This document shows, piece after piece, positions 35,581 to 43,083 of a stretch of DNA of 64,000 bases. The position numbers were made by a program, and so were the translations under genes. Origin of the DNA: VFJJ01 sp031362415 (GTDB taxonomy: Bacteria > Actinomycetota > Acidimicrobiia > IMCC26256 > VFJJ01); assembly GCA_031362415.1 (NCBI GenBank), contig JANLSK010000078.1, positions 59,047-123,046 of the forward strand, read 5' to 3'. Position 1 is the first letter of the stretch. Every line of letters starts with the position of its first letter. The notes beneath the pieces are model-generated. The model did no database searches. It was given only the letters and a program-made list of their open reading frames with translations, and was not told the DNA's origin.

Positions 35581-36918
35581 CTACATGCCGGCGCGGATGG
35601 CGGTGCCGCGGGCACGGGCCTCGGCGATGACGGCGGTCTCGTCGACGGTCGTGATCACCCGATCGCGCATGAGCCACTGGCCCTCGCACAGCACCGACTC
35701 GACGTTCTCCGACTTCATCGATGTGACCAGCGCGGCGTGTGGATCGTGCAGCGGCGACATGTTCGCAGTCGAGGGGTCGACGATCACGAGGTCGGCGGCC
35801 ATCCCGACGGCGATCCGGCCCAGCTCGTGACCCAGGCCCAATGCCGTCGCTCCCCCCGTTGTGGCCATGGCCAACACCTCGCCCGCCGGCAGCACCGTGG
35901 GATCGACCCGGCGGCCCTTCTGGGTGAGCGACGCCAGCCACATCTCGTCGATCATGCTCATGCGGTTGTTCGACGGGGCGCCGTCGGTTCCCAGCGCCAC
36001 CACCACGCCCGCCTGGATCCACTCGGCCACCCGGGGCACGCCGAGGATCTTGAGGTTGCTGGCGGCGTTGTGCGACACGGGGGTCCGGGTCGCGGCCAGG
36101 AGCGCGATCTCGTCATCGTCGACCCAGGTGGCGTGCACGGCGAGGAACCGGGGGCCGAGCACGCCGAGCGCACCGAGATGGCGGACGGTCGTAGCGCCTC
36201 GGGTGGCGAGCGAGAACGACAGCTCCTCCGGTACCTCGGCCACGTGCATCTGCACCACGGTCCCGAGCGCCGCGGCCCGCTCCGCGGTGGCCACGATCAG
36301 CTCGTCCGAGCAGTTGAAGATGGTGCGCAGCGTGTAGCTGAAGTGCATGCGGCCGCGGCCGTGCCACCGCTCGGCCAGCTCGTCCTGCCGGTCGAGCGCG
36401 GCTCGGGTGTCGTCGCGGTCGAGCGCCGGTCGCCCGTCGCCCGAGTCCATGGTGCTTCGACCCAGGAACGCCCGTATTCCCACTGCTTCGAGCCCCCGGG
36501 CCATGCCGTCGACGTGACGGCCGCCGGGGTCGGCGATGGTGGTGGTGCCGTTGCGCACCTGCTCGATGGCGCACAGGGCGGCCGAGATCTCGGCGTCGCT
36601 CTCGGAGAGCGCGATCTCGTAGGGCCAGATCCGCTCGTGCAGCCAGGTGAGCAGATCGACGTCGTCGGCCAGTCCCCGCCCGAGCTGCTGCGACGTGTGA
36701 CAGTGCGAGTTCACGAAGGCCGGTATGACGATGCGGTCGGAGAGCGTGACCGTCTCTGCGGCCGGCGCCGTCGTGGGCTCGGGCCCCACGTGGTGGATGC
36801 GACCGCCGACAACCTCGACCCACCCCGGCGTCGGGGCTCGGCGAGGATCGCTGAGCACCAGCCCCGGTCCGAGGCGCAGATCGACGGGAGACTCGTGGTC
36901 TGGGTGATCGCGGATCAT
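35581..36918 (-). CDS. Amidohydrolase (ATZ/TRZ, SAH/MTA-deaminase-like)
   Basis: A 445-residue enzyme from ATG 36918. Metal site blocks NSHCHTSQQLGRGLADD, MHVAEVPEE, VHATWVDDD and LGTDGAPSNNRM place it with aminohydrolases that deaminate S-adenosylhomocysteine, methylthioadenosine, guanine or s-triazines. The WLHERIWPYE segment is typical of the group. It is convergent with the 8-oxoguanine-type enzyme and completes the purine deamination module. Exact substrate cannot be fixed. A longer start at 36996 would overlap the SDR gene end. Confidence 0.8.
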   Translation of the reverse strand: MIRDHPDHESPVDLRLGPGLVLSDPRRAPTPGWVEVVGGRIHHVGPEPTTAPAAETVTLSDRIVIPAFVNSHCHTSQQLGRGLADDVDLLTWLHERIWPYEIALSESDAEISAALCAIEQVRNGTTTIADPGGRHVDGMARGLEAVGIRAFLGRSTMDSGDGRPALDRDDTRAALDRQDELAERWHGRGRMHFSYTLRTIFNCSDELIVATAERAAALGTVVQMHVAEVPEELSFSLATRGATTVRHLGALGVLGPRFLAVHATWVDDDEIALLAATRTPVSHNAASNLKILGVPRVAEWIQAGVVVALGTDGAPSNNRMSMIDEMWLASLTQKGRRVDPTVLPAGEVLAMATTGGATALGLGHELGRIAVGMAADLVIVDPSTANMSPLHDPHAALVTSMKSENVESVLCEGQWLMRDRVITTVDETAVIAEARARGTAIRAGM

Positions 36919-36959
36919 GGGCCAGTCTCGCCGATTGGTGGGGGCTCGGGGGGTCCGGG

Positions 36960-37730
36960 TCAGTGGGGTACGAGGCCGCCGTCGACGATGAGGCACTGGC
37001 CCGTCATGAAGCTCGACGCGTCGCTCGCCAGGTAGAGCACGGGGCCGACCATCTCGTCAGCGTGAGCGGCCCGGCGCATGAACGCCGCGTTGGCCATGCG
37101 CTGCGCGGCCTCGGGACCGTTGTTGCGCACCATGTCGGTGTCGACGGTGCCCGGCGCCAGCGCGTTGACCCGGATCTTGTCCGGGGCGTACGCGGCCGCC
37201 ATCGACCGGGTGAACGACATCAGCCCGGCCTTGGCTGCGCCATAGATCGACTGATTCGACGTGAACAGGAACGCGCCGGCCGACAACACGTTCACCACCG
37301 CAGCGTGCTCGCTCGCCTTGAGGTACGGCAGCGCCTCCTGCACGAGGAAGACCGGCCCTCGGAGGTTCACGTCGATCGACTTGGCCCAGGCGTCGGCCGT
37401 GAACTCGCCGAGGGGCTGCGTCAACGCGTTCGCCGCGTTGTTCACGACGATGTCGATCTGGCCGAAGCGATCGACCGTGGCCTGCACCAGCTCGCCGAGC
37501 GCATCGAGCGAGCCCATCTGCGTGGGCACCCCGAGGGACTCGCCGCCCATCGACTCCAGGTGGGCCTGGGTCTCGGCGCAGGCCTCGGCCTTCCGACTGG
37601 CCACCACGACCTGGGCTCCGGCGGCCACGAAACCCTCGGCCACGGCTCGGCCGATCCCGCGGGTCCCTCCGGTGACGATGGCCACGCGGCCGGTGAGGTC
37701 GAAGAGTCGGTCGAGCTTGTTCCGGTCCAT
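36960..37730 (-). CDS. SDR family oxidoreductase
   Basis: A 256-residue classical SDR: TGGTRGIG, ASRK after the second strand (NADP-type), NNAAN instead of NNAG, and Y-G-A-A-K as the catalytic pair. The NNAAN variant occurs in many dehydrogenases related to gluconate or 3-oxoacyl reductases. It lies 41 bp upstream of the amidohydrolase gene on the same strand, possibly co-transcribed. Confidence 0.85.
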   Translation of the reverse strand: MDRNKLDRLFDLTGRVAIVTGGTRGIGRAVAEGFVAAGAQVVVASRKAEACAETQAHLESMGGESLGVPTQMGSLDALGELVQATVDRFGQIDIVVNNAANALTQPLGEFTADAWAKSIDVNLRGPVFLVQEALPYLKASEHAAVVNVLSAGAFLFTSNQSIYGAAKAGLMSFTRSMAAAYAPDKIRVNALAPGTVDTDMVRNNGPEAAQRMANAAFMRRAAHADEMVGPVLYLASDASSFMTGQCLIVDGGLVPH

Positions 37731-37825
37731 GACGGCCAGCCTAGGAAGCGCCCCGCCGTTCGGTCAGAACGAGCGCTCGCAGAGGGCGGCGAGCAACACC
37801 GCCTGGGAACGGGGCTCCGGCGCGC

Positions 37826-38989
37826 TCACGCTGGCTCCGACGGGACGTGGCCCGACGTGAGCCCGATCAGACCCAGGAGCGCATGGGGTCCGAGGACGAG
37901 CTGCTCGATCACGCCGGTCCCCGCGCGCCCTCTCCCGTCGACGACCCGGCACGCAATGAGCTGGTGGATGGCCGATGCGCTCTGGGGATCGACATCGGCG
38001 ACGACCGTCTGCTCGCCCGCCACCGATGCCTCACCATGCCAACAACCGGGAAAGCGCGTGGGATGCAACGATCCCAGCCCCGACATCGGAAGCGCCGTCA
38101 CCGGCTCGAAGACGAGCGTCTCGGGCGACCGTCCACGTTCGGGGACGAAGGTGACGGTCACGGCCCGAGCGCGCCGCGTGCCGGGTATGAGCTCGAGCGC
38201 GTGGTCGAACGAACGGAGGTGCTCGACCGCGCCGGCCACGCCGAACAGCGCCTGCTCCCCTCGCAACATCCCCACCCGTGCGCCGGCCGAGAACCACCGG
38301 CGACCGTCGGTGTGCTCGCGAACCGTGAACGACAGACCGTGGTCGCCGAAGTTGGCCGAGGCCTTGAGGAAGAACATGGGCCCCACCCCGACAGGCGACA
38401 CCGGCGAGCCGCCGACAGGCTCGTCGGGCCGGTGGGTGCCCCAGGCCCGATCGCGTGTGCCCACGGTGTTCCACGGCGACAGCTCGAGCCGGCGCGGCGT
38501 GGGCTCGGATCCACCCCAGAGCCGCAACACCCCGCTCCACTCGCCCAGCTGCTCGAAGTGCGTGGCGTCGACCATCGGACGGTCGAGTGCTCCGGTCAGG
38601 GGCCGCACCCGCTCGATGACGGGCGTTCGCGCGTGGAAGACGAGCTCGCCCTCGATCCCGTGCTCGGGAGCCACGACGACGATCCTCATGGTGCGCAAGG
38701 GTTCGACGGTCTCGAGGCGGATGGGGCCGACGCGCGTCTGGCGTCGATCGAGGGGGATCCGCCCCGATGCGAACACTGAACGCTGGATGCCGTCGATGAG
38801 CAGCGTGACCGCGCCGTCGATGACCTGCCGGTTGGGGTACATGGCGATCGTGACCGCGAAGGCGATCCCGCGATCGGTGTCGGCGCCGAAGAACGAGGTG
38901 CGATCGGTGTGATCGGGATCGCCAGTGGCCGGGCGCGACACGGGCCATGACGTCTGGTGCACCGGGTACTCATCGAAGGGCGTCACCAT
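37826..38989 (-). CDS. DUF7064-like beta-rich protein
   Basis: A 387-residue protein starting at 38989. The pattern FDEYPVHQTSWPV, YPNRQVIDGA, RVGPIRLETVEPLRTM and DRAWGTHRPDEPV is shared with proteins annotated as DUF7064/7065 or AttH/CrtC-like, which probably form a double lipocalin. A second member lies at 62323-63546. The role of such proteins in actinobacteria is unknown; CrtC-type relatives hydrate or bind lipid-like molecules. It is divergent from the TauE gene. Confidence 0.65.
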   Translation of the reverse strand: MVTPFDEYPVHQTSWPVSRPATGDPDHTDRTSFFGADTDRGIAFAVTIAMYPNRQVIDGAVTLLIDGIQRSVFASGRIPLDRRQTRVGPIRLETVEPLRTMRIVVVAPEHGIEGELVFHARTPVIERVRPLTGALDRPMVDATHFEQLGEWSGVLRLWGGSEPTPRRLELSPWNTVGTRDRAWGTHRPDEPVGGSPVSPVGVGPMFFLKASANFGDHGLSFTVREHTDGRRWFSAGARVGMLRGEQALFGVAGAVEHLRSFDHALELIPGTRRARAVTVTFVPERGRSPETLVFEPVTALPMSGLGSLHPTRFPGCWHGEASVAGEQTVVADVDPQSASAIHQLIACRVVDGRGRAGTGVIEQLVLGPHALLGLIGLTSGHVPSEPA

Positions 38990-39161
38990 GGGCGGGGAGC
39001 GTAACGGCGATGGTAGAAGTGGGCCATGACCGCCAACGTGGGAGCCGATACCGCAGTCGACCTGTGGGGCTGGGTGGCGGTCGGCACCGGTGTCGTGATG
39101 CCCACCGGCGGCTCGACCAAGCCCTGGTGATGGCGACGGGCGCAGCGACGGTGAAACCCTG

Positions 39162-39920
39162 ATGGACCTCACAGTTGTCGACTACGGCGTTGCCGCAGTT
39201 GCCGCGTTCGCCGCAGGCACCGTGAACGCGCTCGCCGGTGGTGGGACCTTGATCACGTTCCCGACGCTCGTGGCCCTGGGCGTCCCGGTCAAGAGCGCCA
39301 ACGTCACCAACACCGTGGCGCTGTGCCCCGGGTACTTCGGCGGTGCCCGAGCCCAGAGCGCCGAGCTCAGGGGAGAACGGCAGCGGCTGCGTCCCTTGGC
39401 CGCAGCGGCTGCCCTCGGTGGGCTCGCCGGATCGGCGCTCCTCGTCACGACCCCCGACGACACCTTCGAGCTCGTTGTCCCGTTTCTCATCCTGCTGGCC
39501 TGCGTGCTGTTGGTGTTCCAAGACCGCATGCGGCGCTGGATCGATCACCACCGCCCCGACGGACCCCACCGGGCGACCGTCCCGCTCGCGGTGTTCGTGG
39601 GCGCGGTGTACGGCGGGTTCTTCGGGGCCGGCCTCGGGATCATGTTCCTGGCCGTGCTCGGGGTGCTCATCCCCGAGCCGATGCGCAAGATCAACGCCTT
39701 CAAGTCATTGCTGACACTGGTGATCAACGGCATCGCCGCGGTGTTCTTCGCGTTCTCGGGCGAGGTCGAATGGGTGCTCGCCGCGGTGATGGCCCCGGCC
39801 GCACTCGTCGGCGGGCACCTCGGAGGACGTCTGGCCGGGCGCATCGACCCTCGGTTGCTGAGGGTGGTCGTGGTCGGCGCAGGAGTGGCGTTGGCCATCA
39901 AGCTCTGGTTCTTCACCTAG
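39162..39920 (+). CDS. TauE/SafE-family sulfite/anion exporter-like permease
   Basis: A 252-residue protein with about eight hydrophobic helices. The first repeat has GTVNALAGGGTLITFPTLV followed by NVTNTVALCPGYFGG; the second begins GGFFGAGLGIMFLAVLGV. These duplicated glycine-rich halves define the TauE/SafE family. A 34-codon frame at 39026-39130 immediately upstream is probably a chance leader. The transported anion is not predictable. Confidence 0.85.
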   Translation: MDLTVVDYGVAAVAAFAAGTVNALAGGGTLITFPTLVALGVPVKSANVTNTVALCPGYFGGARAQSAELRGERQRLRPLAAAAALGGLAGSALLVTTPDDTFELVVPFLILLACVLLVFQDRMRRWIDHHRPDGPHRATVPLAVFVGAVYGGFFGAGLGIMFLAVLGVLIPEPMRKINAFKSLLTLVINGIAAVFFAFSGEVEWVLAAVMAPAALVGGHLGGRLAGRIDPRLLRVVVVGAGVALAIKLWFFT

Positions 39921-39927
39921 AGTCGGC

Positions 39928-39945
39928 GTGTGACGAACGTCACAC
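39928..39945. promoter_or_regulatory. CRP/GlxR-type consensus palindrome
   Basis: GTGTGACG-AA-CGTCACAC is a perfect 8-bp inverted repeat and contains the exact TGTGA-N6-TCACA consensus recognised by CRP-family regulators, including actinobacterial GlxR/CRP. It starts 8 bp after the TauE stop and lies 88 bp before the exported-protein/two-component operon, so it can act as that operon's cAMP-CRP site. A terminator role is the alternative. Confidence 0.65.
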
Positions 39946-40033
39946 CTCTTCCACAGATTCCTCTCAGAGTCGCCCTTCATCGTGGCCGACACGTCGACGA
40001 AGACGTCGTCGACCGAACCGAGAGGAGCATCTC

Positions 40034-40420
40034 GTGAAGACCCCCCTGAAGCCCGTTCGTGCGCTCTGCGGCGCCCTCATGGTCGTGTCGGTCGGTGTGG
40101 TCGCTGCGCCGGGTCTCGCCCATGCCGAAGGAACCGACATCCCCGCCCGCTACGAAATGGCGTGCCGGCGCATCCCGGTGGCGCAGGAGCGAGTCGACAG
40201 CCTGATCGCTCGCATTCGTGGCGATGCCGCCACGCTTGGCTCGTTGGCCTGGCTGAACGCCCGGATCGCCGAGGCCGAGGCCGCGGGACGGACTCAGCTC
40301 GTCACGGTGCTCGAGAATCGATTGACCGCTCGCACCCGGGCGCTCGAGGCCCTGACCCAGCGCCAGACCCGGCTTGGCGAGTTGCGGGCCCGTTGCGCGG
40401 AGCACGGGGTTACGTTGTGA
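40034..40420 (+). CDS. Small secreted helical protein
   Basis: A 128-residue protein from GTG 40034 behind GAGAGGAG. A Sec signal peptide (VKTPLKPVRALCG to GLAHA) is followed by an alpha-helical, coiled-coil-prone domain (ERVDSLIARIRGDAATLGSL, ARIAEAEAAGRTQLVTVLEN). Two Cys (ACRR and ARCAEH) could form a disulfide linking the ends. It is first in an operon with a lipoprotein and a two-component system and could be a sensed or regulated exported factor. Family not recognised. Confidence 0.7.
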   Translation: MKTPLKPVRALCGALMVVSVGVVAAPGLAHAEGTDIPARYEMACRRIPVAQERVDSLIARIRGDAATLGSLAWLNARIAEAEAAGRTQLVTVLENRLTARTRALEALTQRQTRLGELRARCAEHGVTL

Positions 40421-40962
40421 GTCGATACCGGCGAATGCGGCGAGCGATCCTCACCATCGGCCTGGCCGCTGCGAGCGCATCCCTGACCGCTGCGTGCGCC
40501 TCGGACGCCCCGGCAACCTCCGGCGGGGGCACCGAGAGCGTCGAGGCTGGCGAGGCGATCGACTCGGCGACGATCGCCGGCTCCGCCGTCGGCCCGGTGA
40601 GCACGACCACGACCACCATCGCGATCACCGGCGCGGGAGCCGAACGAAACCCAACGATCGATGACGCGACGACGACATCACCGGCCGCGCGCGGAGCGGC
40701 CGCCGTCGCCACGACCACGCTGCGACCTCCGGCGACCCCCGCGGCGGTGTCGCCGACGCAACCGTCCGCAACCACGCCGTCCACGCCGTCGCTTTCATCG
40801 CCCCCGGGACCGGGCGCTCCCAGCACGACGCCACCGACCGTCGCTGTCACGACCGTGGCCTCAGCCGTGGTGTCCGGCGCCGAGATCGCTGATCTCGAAC
40901 AACTGCTCGACGAGATCGACGACCTGCTGAGCGACATCGACGCCGATCTCGGCGCCGACTGA
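40417..40962 (+). CDS. Putative lipoprotein with helical tail
   Basis: A 181-residue protein starting at GTG 40417, overlapping the previous stop by 4 bp. Lipobox LTAAC near residue 27; then a Thr/Pro/Ala-rich linker of about 110 residues and a short acidic helix (IADLEQLLDEIDDLLSDIDA). The design suggests a membrane-tethered tail reaching through the cell envelope. Its operon position directly before the response regulator hints at a role in signal input to that system (inference). Confidence 0.65.
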   Translation: MSRYRRMRRAILTIGLAAASASLTAACASDAPATSGGGTESVEAGEAIDSATIAGSAVGPVSTTTTTIAITGAGAERNPTIDDATTTSPAARGAAAVATTTLRPPATPAAVSPTQPSATTPSTPSLSSPPGPGAPSTTPPTVAVTTVASAVVSGAEIADLEQLLDEIDDLLSDIDADLGAD

Positions 40963-40977
40963 ACGAGAGGTGCAGGC

Positions 40978-41679
40978 GTGTCGACGACGCCGACGGGCGA
41001 GGTGCGGGTTCTGGTCGTCGAGGACGACGACGCGGTCCGCTCGGCGATCGAGCGCGGTCTGGGCGTGCTCGGGTTCGAGATCACGTCGGTCGGCACTGCA
41101 GAAGCGGCGATCGACGCGCTCGCGAGGCGCAGGGTCGACGTGATGATCGTCGACGTGGGACTGCCGGGCATGTCAGGGATCGAGTTGTGCCGGCGACTCC
41201 GAGACCTGGTCGTGGAAACGCCCGTTCTCATCCTTTCCGCTCGCGACCAGGTCGGTGATCGAGTAGCCGGGCTGGAGGCAGGGGCCGACGACTACCTGGT
41301 CAAGCCGTTCGCGCTCGACGAGCTCGCCGCTCGGGTGAACGCGCTGCGCCGACGGGCTCGATGGGCCCCGACGGACGGGACGATCGTCACGGCGGGGCCG
41401 CTCTGGATCGATCTCGAGCGCCGTCACGCCGCGGTGGACGGCGCCCGCCTCGAGCTGTCCCGCAGGGAGTTCGATCTCCTCGTCGTGCTGGCGATGAACC
41501 CGGGGATCGTGCTCTCGCGCGTTCGGCTCCTCGAGCGCGTGTGGGGTTACGACTTCGATGTCGACACGAACGTCGTCGACGTGTTCGTGGGATACCTGCG
41601 CAGGAAGCTCGAACGGGCGGGAACGGCGCGGATGATCGAGACGGTGCGCGGCGTCGGGTTCGTGTTGAAGGTCGCCTGA
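40978..41679 (+). CDS. OmpR/PhoB-family response regulator
   Basis: A 233-residue regulator from GTG 40978. The receiver domain (1-120) has the acidic pocket VVEDDD, phosphoacceptor Asp59 (MIVDVGLPGMSG), and Lys in YLVKPF. The C-terminal winged helix (about 135-230) has LSRREFDLLVVLAMNPG and RVWGYDFDVDTNVVDVFVGY. The stop overlaps the kinase start (TGATG). It likely controls its own operon or an envelope response. Confidence 0.95.
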   Translation: MSTTPTGEVRVLVVEDDDAVRSAIERGLGVLGFEITSVGTAEAAIDALARRRVDVMIVDVGLPGMSGIELCRRLRDLVVETPVLILSARDQVGDRVAGLEAGADDYLVKPFALDELAARVNALRRRARWAPTDGTIVTAGPLWIDLERRHAAVDGARLELSRREFDLLVVLAMNPGIVLSRVRLLERVWGYDFDVDTNVVDVFVGYLRRKLERAGTARMIETVRGVGFVLKVA

Positions 41680-43046
41680 TGCGACTCGCGACGCGGACCG
41701 CGCTCGCCTCGTTGGTTGCGTCGTCGGTCACGCTCGTGATCGTCGGCGCGGTGTTCCGGGACCAGTTCGCACGCGGGCTCCAAGACCGCGTCGATGCTCA
41801 GCTCGAGGAGCGGACCGACACGGCGCCAATCCTCGTGGCGGTCGCCGATCGTCTGGCCCGGTCCGAGCTGCAGGGCGCCGTCGAGGGCACCCGCGTTGCG
41901 ATCGATGGGCGCATCATCCCGTTCGGATCATTGCCCGACGATCCGCTCCCCGATGTCGATGACGTCGGATGGACGACCGTCTCGGCTGACGGGGAGCGTT
42001 GGCGATTGCTGACCGTCGAGGTACTCGACGTCCCCGAGGTGGGCGACTCGGCGCTCGTTCAGCTCGTGGCCCCGTTGGGCGACGTCGACGAGAACTCGGC
42101 TCGACTCCGGCGCCACGCGCTGATCGTCTTCGGGCTCACGACGCTCGCTGCCGGTGCGCTCGGGTTCCTCCTGGGCCGGCGCGCGACGCGACCTCTGTCG
42201 GTGCTCCGGCGCGACTCCGAAGCCGTCGACCTCGACGATCCGGAGTCGTGGTGCGTGGCCCAGAGCTACGGATCACCTGAGGTCGACGATGTCGCCGCGA
42301 CGCTCAACGAGAACCTGCGCCGCCTCGCCGAGGCGACCCGCCGCCGGAATTCGGCACTCGACTCGGCCCGGGCGTTCGCGGCGTCGGCAACGCACGAGAT
42401 CCGCACCCCCTTGCAGGGGGCGCTGATGAACCTCGACATCGCCCGGAGCTCCCGCGCCACCGAGACCGATCGAACGGAGTCGCTGCGGCTCGCATCGGCA
42501 CAGCTGCACCGGATCGCCACGGCACTCGCCGCCGTGGGCGCGTTGTCCGATGCCGAGACCGTCGATTCGGCGCGCTTCGAAGCGTTCCCCGTCTCGGATC
42601 TGGTCGACCAGGCCGATGCCGCCATCGCCGAGGAGCGACGACGCCGACCCGGCGCCACGATCGAGCTCGAGGCTCCCGAAACGTCGGCCGATCTCGTCGT
42701 GGCCTGGTCGGACGGACTCCGGCTGGCAATCGCCAATCTCGTGCGCAACGCCCTCGTGCACGGCGTACCGACCAACGACGTGCCAGCGCTGGTACGAGTC
42801 GCCGTCGCGTCGACGTCGGTGACCGTCGACGACAACGGGCCCGGCGTCCCTGTTGGTGATCGCCAGCGGATGCTCGAGCGCTTCGAGAAGGGCGACGGCG
42901 ACGGATCGGGTCTCGGACTGGCCATCGTCCACCAGGTGGCGTTGGCCCACGGCGGCATCGTCGAGATCGGGTCGAGCCCTCTCGGGGGGACCCGGGTCGT
43001 CATGACCTTCGGCCATCCTCCTGCTGACCTGCTCGACGGTTCGTGA
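41679..43046 (+). CDS. Sensor histidine kinase
   Basis: A 455-residue membrane kinase. One helix near residues 5-25 and another near 145-168 bracket an extracytoplasmic sensor of about 120 residues. A HAMP-like linker follows. The H-box ATHEIRTPLQ puts the phosphorylated His at about 240; the N box is NLVRNALVHG, G1 is DDNGPGVP and G2 is GSGLGLAIVH. It is translationally coupled to the response regulator. The sensor region matches no ligand domain I recognise. Confidence 0.95.
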   Translation: MRLATRTALASLVASSVTLVIVGAVFRDQFARGLQDRVDAQLEERTDTAPILVAVADRLARSELQGAVEGTRVAIDGRIIPFGSLPDDPLPDVDDVGWTTVSADGERWRLLTVEVLDVPEVGDSALVQLVAPLGDVDENSARLRRHALIVFGLTTLAAGALGFLLGRRATRPLSVLRRDSEAVDLDDPESWCVAQSYGSPEVDDVAATLNENLRRLAEATRRRNSALDSARAFAASATHEIRTPLQGALMNLDIARSSRATETDRTESLRLASAQLHRIATALAAVGALSDAETVDSARFEAFPVSDLVDQADAAIAEERRRRPGATIELEAPETSADLVVAWSDGLRLAIANLVRNALVHGVPTNDVPALVRVAVASTSVTVDDNGPGVPVGDRQRMLERFEKGDGDGSGLGLAIVHQVALAHGGIVEIGSSPLGGTRVVMTFGHPPADLLDGS

Positions 43047-43083
43047 GGTACGTCGCGCTCGGCGCGGGGTGAGCCGGAACCGG

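Noticed and set aside
39026..39130. 34-codon frame just upstream of the TauE gene
   Set aside because: Weak initiation signals and no similarity recognised; likely chance.
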